Source: Alphaproteobacteria bacterium
Lineage (GTDB): Bacteria > Pseudomonadota > Alphaproteobacteria > CAAHEQ01 > UBA3637
Length of the DNA stretch: 7,368 bases
Direction: 5' to 3'
Assembly: GCA_017513365.1 (NCBI GenBank)
Contig: JAFXFY010000174.1
Coordinates: forward strand, 1-7,368
The notes under the pieces are model-generated. The model saw only the letters and a program-made list of their open reading frames with translations, had not been told where the DNA came from and ran no database searches. The position numbers and the translations under genes are program-made. Of the stretch, positions 1 through 5,058 are shown piece after piece. Position 1 is the first letter of the stretch; the number at the start of each line of letters is the position of its first letter.

Positions 1-183
1 AAAGAATTTACTCGCAGAGAGGACGATACCTTTGAAACGGTTGTATCTAGACTCCGTGCTTTCCGCGAAGTAACGGCTCCACTCATACCTTACTACGAAA
101 AAAAGGGGCTATTAAGGTGCATTGATGGGACGGGACCCATTGATGTTGTTAGTGAAAAAATCAGAAAAATAGTAGGATATTGA
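1..183 (+). CDS. adk: Adenylate kinase, C-terminal 60 residues (partial)
   Basis: The 5' end lies outside the window. The first frame reads 60 codons and then TGA. The peptide carries the C-terminal adenylate kinase signature: RREDD near residues 5-9 (the R-x-D-D region after the LID), then VVSRLRAF, then TAPLIPYY, and a closing IDGTGPIDVV..I helix. Adk is the cytoplasmic enzyme converting ATP + AMP to 2 ADP. It commonly sits between secY and rpsM in the spc/alpha operon, as it does here. The tail uses AGA, AGG, CTA and ATA codons that the ribosomal genes downstream largely avoid, consistent with lower expression. No terminator is visible between it and rpsM, but a strong promoter follows, so the genes may be partly uncoupled. 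Confidence 0.95.
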   Translation, partial: KEFTRREDDTFETVVSRLRAFREVTAPLIPYYEKKGLLRCIDGTGPIDVVSEKIRKIVGY

Positions 184-192
184 TTTTTGGTC

Positions 193-221
193 TTGACACA
201 AAACGAAAAATAGTGTATATT
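193..221 (+). promoter_or_regulatory. Sigma-70-type promoter of the rpsM-rpoA operon
   Basis: TTGACA (193-198), a 17-base spacer, then TATATT (216-221). This is a consensus -35 box with a 5/6 -10 box. It sits in the adk-rpsM gap, so transcription should start near 228 and give a leader of about 70 bases before rpsM. It probably supplies extra transcription of the alpha operon independent of the upstream spc genes. Confidence 0.8.
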
Positions 222-224
222 TCC

Positions 225-258
225 CACTAGTTTTAGTGTCTTGTTTGAAAAAACAAGA
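225..258 (+). promoter_or_regulatory. Two adjacent dyads in the rpsM leader
   Basis: The first dyad is CACTA (225-229) with TAGTG (234-238) and overlaps the predicted transcription start. The second is TCTTGTTT (239-246) with AAACAAGA (251-258), an 8-bp stem closed by a GAAA tetraloop of the stable GNRA type. No continuous U-tract follows, so it is probably not a terminator. It may stabilise the 5' end or be a feedback site for a ribosomal protein (S4 regulates the alpha operon in E. coli), but nothing here resembles the E. coli S4 pseudoknot closely enough to name it. Confidence 0.45.
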
Positions 259-299
259 ATTGATTTGTATTATTTTTATAATTTAATGGAGAGATTACC

Positions 300-677
300 T
301 TGGCACGTATTGCAGGTGTAAATATTCCGACAAATAAATTGGTTGTCATTGGTTTGACATACATTTATGGTATCGGTCGTAAAACATCACAAGAAATTTG
401 TGATAAATTAAACATTCCCGCTAATAAACGCGTGAATGAATTAACAGATGATGAAACATTGAAAATTCGCGAATTGATTGACAATTCCTATCAAGTAGAA
501 GGTGATTTACGTCGTGAAGTTTCCTTGAATATTAAACGCGTTATGGATTTGGGTTGCTACCGTGGCTTGCGTCACCGTAAAGGTTTGCCGGTTCGTGGTC
601 AACGCACTCATACGAATGCTCGTACCCGTAAAGGTAAAGCAATCGCCATTGCCGGTAAGAAAAAAGCAACTAAATAA
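300..677 (+). CDS. rpsM: Small ribosomal subunit protein uS13 (S13)
   Basis: This 125-residue protein begins with the canonical MARIAGVNIP and ends with the highly conserved block GLRHRKGLPVRGQRTHTNAR (residues 89-108), followed by a basic tail. uS13 sits in the 30S head, contacts the P-site tRNA with its C-terminal tail, and forms bridges to the 50S subunit. The start is TTG (300-302), fixed by homology because the family N-terminus begins exactly there. A GGAGAG ribosome binding site at 288-293 lies six bases upstream. It is slightly longer than the E. coli protein (118). It is the first gene after the promoter at 193-221, with rpsK 22 bases downstream. The near-invariant CYRGLRHRKGLP motif leaves no doubt about the family. 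Confidence 0.98.
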   Translation: MARIAGVNIPTNKLVVIGLTYIYGIGRKTSQEICDKLNIPANKRVNELTDDETLKIRELIDNSYQVEGDLRREVSLNIKRVMDLGCYRGLRHRKGLPVRGQRTHTNARTRKGKAIAIAGKKKATK

Positions 678-699
678 GCGTTAGGAAAGGAATAATTCA

Positions 700-1095
700 A
701 TGGCAGAAAAGAAAACTGTAGCGAAAGTTAAAAGTCGCGCTAAAAAGAACATTTCCGTGGGTGTTGCTCACGTAAATTCCACATTTAATAACACTATGGT
801 AACTATTACAGATACTCAAGGAAACACAATTTCTTGGTCTTCTTCCGGGTTAAAAGGTTTCCGTGGTTCCAGAAAATCCACTCCGTATGCTGCTCAAATG
901 GCTGCTGATGATGCCGCTCGTAAAGCGATGGAACATGGGTTGAAAACAATTGATGTTTTGGTTGTTGGTCCTGGTTCCGGCCGTGAATCCGCCTTGCGTG
1001 CTTTCCAAGCCGCCGGTTTAGTAGTTACTTCAATTAAGGATATTACTTCAACGCCATACAATGGGTGTCGCGCTCGTAAACGTCGTCGTGTTTAA
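700..1095 (+). CDS. rpsK: Small ribosomal subunit protein uS11 (S11)
   Basis: This 131-residue protein has the family hallmarks GVAHVNSTFNNTMVTITD (21-38), SSSGLKGFRGSRKSTPYAAQ (47-66), VVGPGSGRE (88-96) and a basic KRRRV C-terminus. uS11 lies on the 30S platform and helps shape the E site and mRNA exit path. A strong AGGAAAGGA site precedes the ATG. The C-terminal motif reads TPYNGCRARKRRRV, where most bacteria have PHNGCRPPKRRRV. The Asn-Gly that becomes isoaspartate in E. coli is kept (N121-G122), but the preceding His is Tyr and the Pro-Pro is Ala-Arg. It is co-transcribed with rpsM and, 63 bases on, rpoA. Confidence 0.98.
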   Translation: MAEKKTVAKVKSRAKKNISVGVAHVNSTFNNTMVTITDTQGNTISWSSSGLKGFRGSRKSTPYAAQMAADDAARKAMEHGLKTIDVLVVGPGSGRESALRAFQAAGLVVTSIKDITSTPYNGCRARKRRRV

Positions 1096-1110
1096 TTGAA
1101 TTTTTTAGTG

Positions 1111-1124
1111 CAAGCGAACGCTTG
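1111..1124 (+). promoter_or_regulatory. Small hairpin in the rpsK-rpoA gap
   Basis: CAAGC (1111-1115), GAAC loop, GCTTG (1120-1124). A short T-rich run (1134-1141) begins about ten bases after the stem, too far for a normal intrinsic terminator. It could be an RNA processing or stability element that adjusts rpoA relative to the S13/S11 genes. Its role is inferred only. Confidence 0.35.
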
Positions 1125-1158
1125 TTGTGCATTAATTTTTTTATAAAGGAATCTGATT

Positions 1159-2172
1159 ATGATACAAAAAAATTGGCAAGAATTAATTAAACCAACGAAC
1201 TTGTCTGTTGATCAAAAGGTCCCCGGTTTTAAAGCAACCGTATCCATTGAACCATTAGAACGTGGTTTCGGTAATACACTCGGTAATGCTTTACGTCGTG
1301 TGCTGTTGTCTTCTTTGCAAGGCGGAGCTGTTACTGCTATCAAAATTGATGGCGTGTTGCATGAATTCTCATCTATTCCGGGTGTTCGTGAAGATGTAAC
1401 AGATATTATTTTGAATATTAAATCTTTGGCTTTGAAAGTGGATTCTGAATTGCCTCAAAAAATTTATTTGAATGCAACGGGTCCTGCTGTTGTAACGGCT
1501 GCTCAAATCGTTACAAACCAAAGTGTTGAAGTTATGAATCCTGATTTGGTGATTTGTACATTAGATAAAGATGCATCTATCCATATTGAAATGACGGCCA
1601 CAACTGGTAAAGGTTATGTACCGGCCAGTCAAAATCGTCCGGAAGAATGCCCGATTGGCTTGTTGCCGATTGATTCTTTGTTCTCTCCGGTAAAATCCGT
1701 TGTTTACAAAGTGGTAAATGCACGTGTCGGTCAACAAACAGACTATGATAAATTGTATTTAACTGTTGAAACAAATGGTGTTGTCAGACCGGAAGATGCT
1801 GTGGCTTTTGCCGCTCGTATCTTGCAAGAACAACTCAAATCCTTCATTAACTTTGAAGAACCGGAAGAAACGACAATTGAAGATAAAATTGCTGAATTGC
1901 CGTTCAATAAAAACTTACTTCTTAAAGTGGATGAATTGGAATTGTCCGTCCGTTCTGCAAACTGTTTGAAAAACGACAATATCATCTATATTGGTGATTT
2001 GGTCCAAAAAACAGAATCCGAAATGCTCAGAACGCCAAACTTTGGCCGTAAGTCTTTGAATGAAATCAAAGAATTGTTGGCTCAAATGGATTTGCATTTA
2101 GGTATGCAAGTTGAAGGATGGCCTCCAGAAGATTTGGAAGTGTTGTCCGCAACAGTTGAAACAGACAATTAA
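1159..2172 (+). CDS. rpoA: DNA-directed RNA polymerase subunit alpha
   Basis: This 337-residue protein has the full two-domain layout. The N-terminal dimerisation and assembly domain (about 1-235) has PLERGFGNTLGNALRRVLLS at 32-51, IDGVLHEFSSIPGVREDV at 63-80 and the GYVPAS motif at 152-157. An acidic linker (about 232-247) follows. The C-terminal domain (about 249-325) carries ELSVRSANCL, with Arg265 matching the E. coli residue that binds UP-element DNA and activators, then YIGDLVQ and the helix-hairpin-helix TPNFGRKSLNEIK. It ends with GMQVEGWPPE. The alpha dimer is the scaffold on which beta and beta' assemble, and the CTD contacts UP elements and regulators. The ATG has an AAGGA site eight bases upstream. 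Length is close to the E. coli protein (329). Nothing is missing. Confidence 0.98.
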   Translation: MIQKNWQELIKPTNLSVDQKVPGFKATVSIEPLERGFGNTLGNALRRVLLSSLQGGAVTAIKIDGVLHEFSSIPGVREDVTDIILNIKSLALKVDSELPQKIYLNATGPAVVTAAQIVTNQSVEVMNPDLVICTLDKDASIHIEMTATTGKGYVPASQNRPEECPIGLLPIDSLFSPVKSVVYKVVNARVGQQTDYDKLYLTVETNGVVRPEDAVAFAARILQEQLKSFINFEEPEETTIEDKIAELPFNKNLLLKVDELELSVRSANCLKNDNIIYIGDLVQKTESEMLRTPNFGRKSLNEIKELLAQMDLHLGMQVEGWPPEDLEVLSATVETDN

Positions 2173-2425
2173 ATTGATTTTATGGGGGAACTGAGCGGTC
2201 GTTAGCGGTACTCAAAACTCATGTAGCAAATGTACATTCAAGTTTTTGCGTTCCGAAACTCCCTCCATTTCCCTCCGTAAAATGCAATTTATGTAAAAAT
2301 AATAACAAAATCCTTCAGTTGTTTGAAGGTCCGCCTCTTTTCTCGGGACGTGGAAGAAGTGGTCAGTTTTATCCGTCAGGAGTCAGTTCCGAAACGGGTT
2401 TAGATAAAAATGAAAGGAATGAAAA
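2173..2425 (+). promoter_or_regulatory. Long structured spacer between rpoA and rplQ
   Basis: These two genes are usually separated by tens of bases; here there are 253. Visible elements: GGGGGAA (2184-2190) can pair with TTCCCTC (2269-2275) across an inner hairpin. That inner hairpin is AAAACT (2214-2219) with AGTTTT (2241-2246), continued by ATGTA (2221-2225) with TACAT (2233-2237). A further hairpin is CCTTCA (2312-2317) with TGAAGG (2324-2329). Direct repeats are GTTCCGAAAC (2250-2259 and 2386-2395), AGCGGT (2194-2199 and 2204-2209) and CCCTCC (2261-2266 and 2271-2276). No credible ORF or convincing promoter was found. It is probably an untranslated structured segment of the operon mRNA, perhaps controlling L17 output. 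Function unknown. Confidence 0.45.
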
Positions 2426-2929
2426 ATGCGTCACGGTTTTAAAAAAAGAACATTAAATAGAAAATCTGCTCATCGCCGCGCTTTGTTTGCAAACTTATCT
2501 GTGGCTTTGGCTAAACATGAACAAATCAAAACAACTTTACCGAAAGCTAAAGAATTATCTCCTGTTTTCGAAAAGTTAATCACTAAAGCGAAAAAAGCCG
2601 ACTTGGCTGCTCGTCGCGCTTTGATTTCCTTCATGGGTGATGAAGCAATGGCCGAAAAAATGATTTCCGTTTTGGCTCCACGTTATAAAGACCGTCATGA
2701 TGGTTATGTGCGTGTGTTAAAAGCCGGTTTCCGTTTTGGTGACTGTGCTCCGATGGCAATCGTTGAATTGGTTGACAGAGATGTAACAGCTAAAGGTAAA
2801 GACTCTGGTAAAGTTGTTGAAGTTGAAGCAGCTGTTGAAGAAGTAAAGGCTGAAAAACCAGCTAAAACAACGAAAAAAGCCGCTGCTAAACCGGCTGCTA
2901 AAAAAACCAAAAAAGCCGATGCTGAATAA
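2426..2929 (+). CDS. rplQ: Large ribosomal subunit protein bL17 (L17) with Lys/Ala-rich tail
   Basis: The first ~119 residues are a complete L17: MRHG at the start, LNRKSAHRRALFANL (10-24), KHEQIKTTLPKAKEL (30-44), and GYVRVLKAGFRFGDCAPMAI (93-112) with ELVDRD. bL17 binds 23S rRNA near the nascent-chain exit tunnel. After residue ~119 there is an extension of nearly 50 residues: an acidic stretch (VVEVEAAVEEVKAE, 130-143) followed by a repetitive Lys/Ala/Pro tail ending AAKPAAKKTKKADAE. The E. coli protein is 127 residues and has no such tail. The ATG has an AAAGGAA site (2413-2419). It is the last gene of the operon, closed by the terminator at 2951-2980. Confidence 0.97.
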   Translation: MRHGFKKRTLNRKSAHRRALFANLSVALAKHEQIKTTLPKAKELSPVFEKLITKAKKADLAARRALISFMGDEAMAEKMISVLAPRYKDRHDGYVRVLKAGFRFGDCAPMAIVELVDRDVTAKGKDSGKVVEVEAAVEEVKAEKPAKTTKKAAAKPAAKKTKKADAE

Positions 2930-2950
2930 TCACTTATAGCATTTGAGATA

Positions 2951-2980
2951 AGAGGAGTCCGATTGGATTCCTCTTTTTTT
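2951..2980 (+). terminator. Intrinsic terminator after rplQ
   Basis: A 10-bp stem, AGAGGAGTCC (2951-2960) with GGATTCCTCT (2965-2974) and one G-U pair, GATT loop, followed by at least six T residues. It ends the rpsM-rplQ transcript 22 bases after the rplQ stop. On the minus strand the hairpin lacks a following U-tract, so it is a poor terminator for the convergent gene at 3011-4258. Confidence 0.92.
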
Positions 2981-3010
2981 ATATGTTTTTTGAGAACCAA
3001 GTAGAATATT

Positions 3011-4258
3011 CTACTCAGCTGGTTTATCCACACACCTGCGCCCATCCCCTTCGGGTGAGGTATCTTTGACTTGACCGGCCGGACAAACAGGACAACTACC
3101 ATTCCTGTCATTTCCACCTTTTGCAACATTGTAATACCGATTTGGACATTTATCGCATTCTATTTTGGATGATAGAAGGTTTCCTGCTTCGGTACAATCT
3201 CTACAAAAAGCGTGTGCTCCACTTAAGAAAGTCCAAAATTGTCCACTTGGACATGTACAAGCGGTTTTGTCTTCACTAATAGTACCTTGATGTCCATAAC
3301 AGCGGGTACATAATCCTGTTGTATTTTTACTTGCGCTATCTTTGGGATAAAAGATAACATTTTCGGCACATCCTTGTATTTTATTGCAATCTGCTTTTGA
3401 TGAATAGGGGTAAAATCTAAACTGTTCACATTTAAAACATAACCCATACATATATGTCATATCTTCTCCACATCTTTTTTTGCACACTTCTTCGGTTACT
3501 CCCGAAATCGTGGTATAATTGCATTTAACACAGTGTTCACCAAAACCAGAATTATAACGGTCTCCCCATATTGTTCCATCACATAGATAACATTTATCTT
3601 TACTAACATTACCTGTGTAACTAAAACTGTCGCATTTTGCACATTTTCCTTGTTTATTTTCAACATATCCCTCTTCACATTTTGTGCATATATCATTGCG
3701 ACAATCTTCACCTTCTGGACAGTTGAGTTTATCATCAAAACAATGTTCACCTGTGCAGACTGAACAAGTGCCATATTCTAAAGAATCAGTTGTGATTTCA
3801 AAAATATAACTCAGTTCATTTTCTGACTTATCGCACGTCCATACGGATTGACCATTGGCTTTTAACATTAACACATATTCCGGTTTTGTTTTCAGCAAAA
3901 TATCACACGCTGTCTTAGACACACCCGATACATTAACGTAAATCAAATTCGGTGTTTTTTCTGATGTGGAATCATAGTCAAAGTCATCAGGATTTGCAAA
4001 GTCAAAGCCGTATTCATATGGGCTTTGCAGGTCTAATTCTATATCGGGAAAAGCCCCCTCTGAAACGATTTGATGAACTGTATTCGGGTATTTTAATTCT
4101 TGGTAAACCAAACGGATATCTTGTAATACTTGGTTGGCCCTATGTTTATTTATACCATAATTGTATCCCGCAATTCCGCCGATGGTCAGCACACCTATAA
4201 CCGCCAAAACACCGATAGTTTCCACCATCGACCGACCGGATTGAGTTGTATGTCTCAC
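3011..4258 (-). CDS. Type IV prepilin-like protein with large cysteine-rich repeat domain
   Basis: This 415-residue protein is read from a GTG start at 4258, chosen because GGAGG lies just upstream (plus 4265-4269) and because the frame further up runs through the leader hairpins. Residues 1-8 form a short basic leader ending in Gly. G8/R9-SMVE puts Glu at +5, the usual prepilin-peptidase pattern. A hydrophobic helix follows (about 14-34), then the amphipathic part of a pilin-like N-terminal helix to ~56. Residues ~60-160 are a globular segment with two cysteines (118, 142), as in the disulfide-bonded C-terminal region of type IV pilins. Residues 165-409 hold 30 further cysteines, including ten CxxC pairs (such as 191/194, 206/209, 243/246, 389/392) in loose furin/EGF-like repeats, e.g. 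CPAGQ. Known for the parts: prepilin processing, and export followed by disulfide bonding. Inferred: a surface adhesin or minor pilin tip. No pilus-assembly gene lies nearby and the exact family is not recognised. Confidence 0.85.
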   Translation of the reverse strand: MRHTTQSGRSMVETIGVLAVIGVLTIGGIAGYNYGINKHRANQVLQDIRLVYQELKYPNTVHQIVSEGAFPDIELDLQSPYEYGFDFANPDDFDYDSTSEKTPNLIYVNVSGVSKTACDILLKTKPEYVLMLKANGQSVWTCDKSENELSYIFEITTDSLEYGTCSVCTGEHCFDDKLNCPEGEDCRNDICTKCEEGYVENKQGKCAKCDSFSYTGNVSKDKCYLCDGTIWGDRYNSGFGEHCVKCNYTTISGVTEEVCKKRCGEDMTYMYGLCFKCEQFRFYPYSSKADCNKIQGCAENVIFYPKDSASKNTTGLCTRCYGHQGTISEDKTACTCPSGQFWTFLSGAHAFCRDCTEAGNLLSSKIECDKCPNRYYNVAKGGNDRNGSCPVCPAGQVKDTSPEGDGRRCVDKPAE

Positions 4259-4489
4259 GTTAAACCTCCATAATAAAAAAATCGCCTTGATGCGAGGCGG
4301 TCGGAAGTTGGAAACTACTAATCTGAAATAGTGCGACATATTAGATAAAAACAAAGTTTTATCCTATTTTGACGCCCTCCGACCAAGTCGGAAAGCATAC
4401 GCAATTATCGTCCTAAATTTGGGACGCAGATTAAGAGGTTTCCACACCTCGGGGCGAACATCACTCGCCTTGTCTGTAAGGCTAACAGA
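4259..4489 (-). promoter_or_regulatory. Structured leader of the cysteine-rich prepilin-like gene
   Basis: Read on the minus strand from 4489 towards the gene there is a row of hairpins: 4473-4489 (TCTGT/ACAGA), 4453-4469 (GGCGA/TCGCC), 4435-4450 (GAGGT/ACCTC), 4409-4426 (CGTCC/GGACG), 4378-4392 (TCCGAC/GTCGGA), 4344-4363 (GATAAAA/TTTTATC), then the terminator-like hairpin at 4275-4299 directly before the GGAGG site. The 8-mer CAAGGCGA occurs both at the second hairpin and in the 3' arm of the terminator, so the early copy could pair with the terminator's 5' arm (CGCCT) as an antiterminator. This layout resembles a transcription-attenuated leader or riboswitch. I matched it to none of the common classes I can recall (TPP, FMN, cobalamin, glycine, SAM, c-di-GMP, preQ1). 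Minus-strand promoter not identified. Confidence 0.5.
4275..4299 (-). terminator. Intrinsic terminator or attenuator just before the prepilin-like gene
   Basis: On the minus strand: CGCCT, a 7-base loop, AGGCG, one A, then seven T residues. The T-run ends only about five bases before the GGAGG ribosome binding site. No room remains for a promoter between hairpin and start codon, so transcripts of the gene must read through it. That argues for regulated or leaky termination. Confidence 0.65.
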
Positions 4490-4858
4490 AATTGATATTT
4501 AATTCAATCTTTATTTTTGTATTTTTTCATTTTTTTTGATTAAAATGTAAAAGATCTAAATGGTAATACCAGATAACAGAGAGATTAAAATATTGTATTT
4601 TTATTGTTAAAAATATTTTAAAATCAATTTGTTGTTGAGATTAGAACGATTCGTTTTTTTATGGATAAAATGAGGTATTTTTGTGTCAAAACAAGATAGA
4701 ACTAAGCCCTTTATATTTATTTTTAGATGATTTTTATTCACAAAATATATACTTTTGTTTATATTACAGAGAATAAAAGGAGTATTTTTTGTTTTTTTAT
4801 TAAAAAAAGACCGAAATTTTCATTTTTTCTCTTGTAAAATTAAATTAATTGGTGTAAG
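4490..4858. other. AT-rich gene-free stretch
   Basis: This stretch is dominated by long A and T runs. I see no ORF with a ribosome binding site; the best candidate is a 12-codon frame at 4661-4699 without one. Minor elements are the palindrome GGTAATACC (4562-4570), AACG/CGTT with a following T-run near 4646-4662, TTTTG/CAAAA (4679-4691) and a single TTATTCACA (4734-4742). It probably holds the minus-strand promoter for the prepilin-like gene and upstream DNA of the small RNA, but the composition makes box-picking unreliable. Confidence 0.5.
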
Positions 4859-4864
4859 TATACT
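4859..4864 (+). promoter_or_regulatory. Candidate -10 box of the small RNA
   Basis: TATACT (4859-4864) matches five of six -10 positions and would place the start near 4871, which coincides with the 5' arm of the first stem of the small RNA. A TTGTAA at 4832-4837 is too far away (21-base spacer) for a normal -35, so the promoter may be weak, activator-dependent, or read by another sigma factor. Confidence 0.35.
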
Positions 4865-4868
4865 TTTA

Positions 4869-5055
4869 TATACAACAAATGGTTGATGTTTGTAGGGAGA
4901 GAGAAATCAGCCAACTTGTATTTTTCGGGGGAATAAATGACAAGGTGTTTGTTGTATAGGGGGACTTTGTGGCAGATGACCTGTCAGTAGGGGGAATGGT
5001 CCGGTTATTTGCCGACAAAGGGGACGCACGAAATGGGGGATTTTGTGCGTTCTTT
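4869..5055 (+). ncRNA. Probable novel small RNA with GGGGGA loops
   Basis: A roughly 185-base structured segment inside AT-rich DNA, with no credible ORF. Stems found by hand: P1 4869-4880 with 4947-4958 (11 Watson-Crick pairs plus one U-G). Inside it are P2, GGTTGAT 4881-4887 with ATCAGCC 4906-4912, and P3, CTTGT+ATTT 4915-4923 with AAAT+ACAAG 4935-4944 and one bulged G, together making a three-way junction. Then comes P4, a 17-bp hairpin: CTTTGT+GGCAGATGACC 4965-4981 with GGTTATTTGCC 5003-5013, bulged G5014, and ACAAAG 5015-5020. P5 is the terminator at 5024-5058. G-rich motifs sit in unpaired positions: AGGGAG in the P2 loop, GGGGGA in the P3 loop (4927-4932), the P1-P4 linker (4959-4964), the P4 loop (4990-4995) and the P5 loop (5035-5040), plus GGGGA at 5020-5024. 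It is not recognised as 6S, tmRNA, RNase P or SRP RNA. By analogy it could be a CsrA/RsmA-type sponge or a riboregulator with repeated seeds; this is inference. Confidence 0.65.
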
Positions 5056-5058
5056 TAT
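5024..5058 (+). terminator. Intrinsic terminator of the small RNA
   Basis: ACGCACGAAAT (5024-5034) pairs with ATTTTGTGCGT (5040-5050), 11 bp with one G-U, and the loop is GGGGG. TCTTTTATT follows. The lack of any plus-strand gene upstream for about 2 kb is strong support that a separate RNA ends here. Confidence 0.8.

Noticed and set aside
1577..2097. Several open frames antisense or out of frame within rpoA
   Set aside because: Lack ribosome binding sites and lie wholly within a clearly conserved gene.
3001..3014. Perfect 14-base palindrome GTAGAATATTCTAC over the prepilin-like gene stop codon
   Set aside because: It has no loop space and no U-tract, so it is not a terminator; a chance AT-rich palindrome or a protein site cannot be told apart.
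3024..3032. Exact DnaA-box sequence TTATCCACA
   Set aside because: It lies inside the 3' end of the prepilin-like gene, encodes part of CVDKP, and stands alone; no cluster of boxes is nearby.
2704..3129. Minus-strand 141-codon open frame across the rplQ end and terminator
   Set aside because: It is antisense to rplQ, crosses a strong terminator, and has low-complexity Ala/Ser/Thr composition mirroring the Lys/Ala tail of L17.
3223..3774. Two other minus-strand open frames inside the cysteine-rich gene
   Set aside because: They are frame-shifted shadows; the main frame holds regular CxxC spacing and a good start.
4259..4354. In-frame upstream extension of the prepilin-like protein by 32 residues to an ATG at 4354
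   Set aside because: The extension runs through the terminator-like hairpin and lacks a ribosome binding site, and would put 40 residues before the prepilin cleavage site; the GTG at 4258 has GGAGG at good spacing.
4378..4489. tRNA or 6S RNA in the hairpin-rich leader
   Set aside because: No acceptor/T-arm pattern for a tRNA, and the row of small local hairpins does not form the long closing stem with central bubble of 6S RNA.
4490..4868. Possible replication origin: AT-rich DNA with a TTATTCACA box at 4734-4742
   Set aside because: Only one box matching TTATNCACA, no clustered repeats, and no dnaA, gidA or parAB next to it. AT richness alone is not evidence.
4927..5039. G-quadruplex from the five G-tracts
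   Set aside because: The tracts are separated by about 12-30 bases, mostly with strong competing stems between them, so a stable quadruplex is unlikely.
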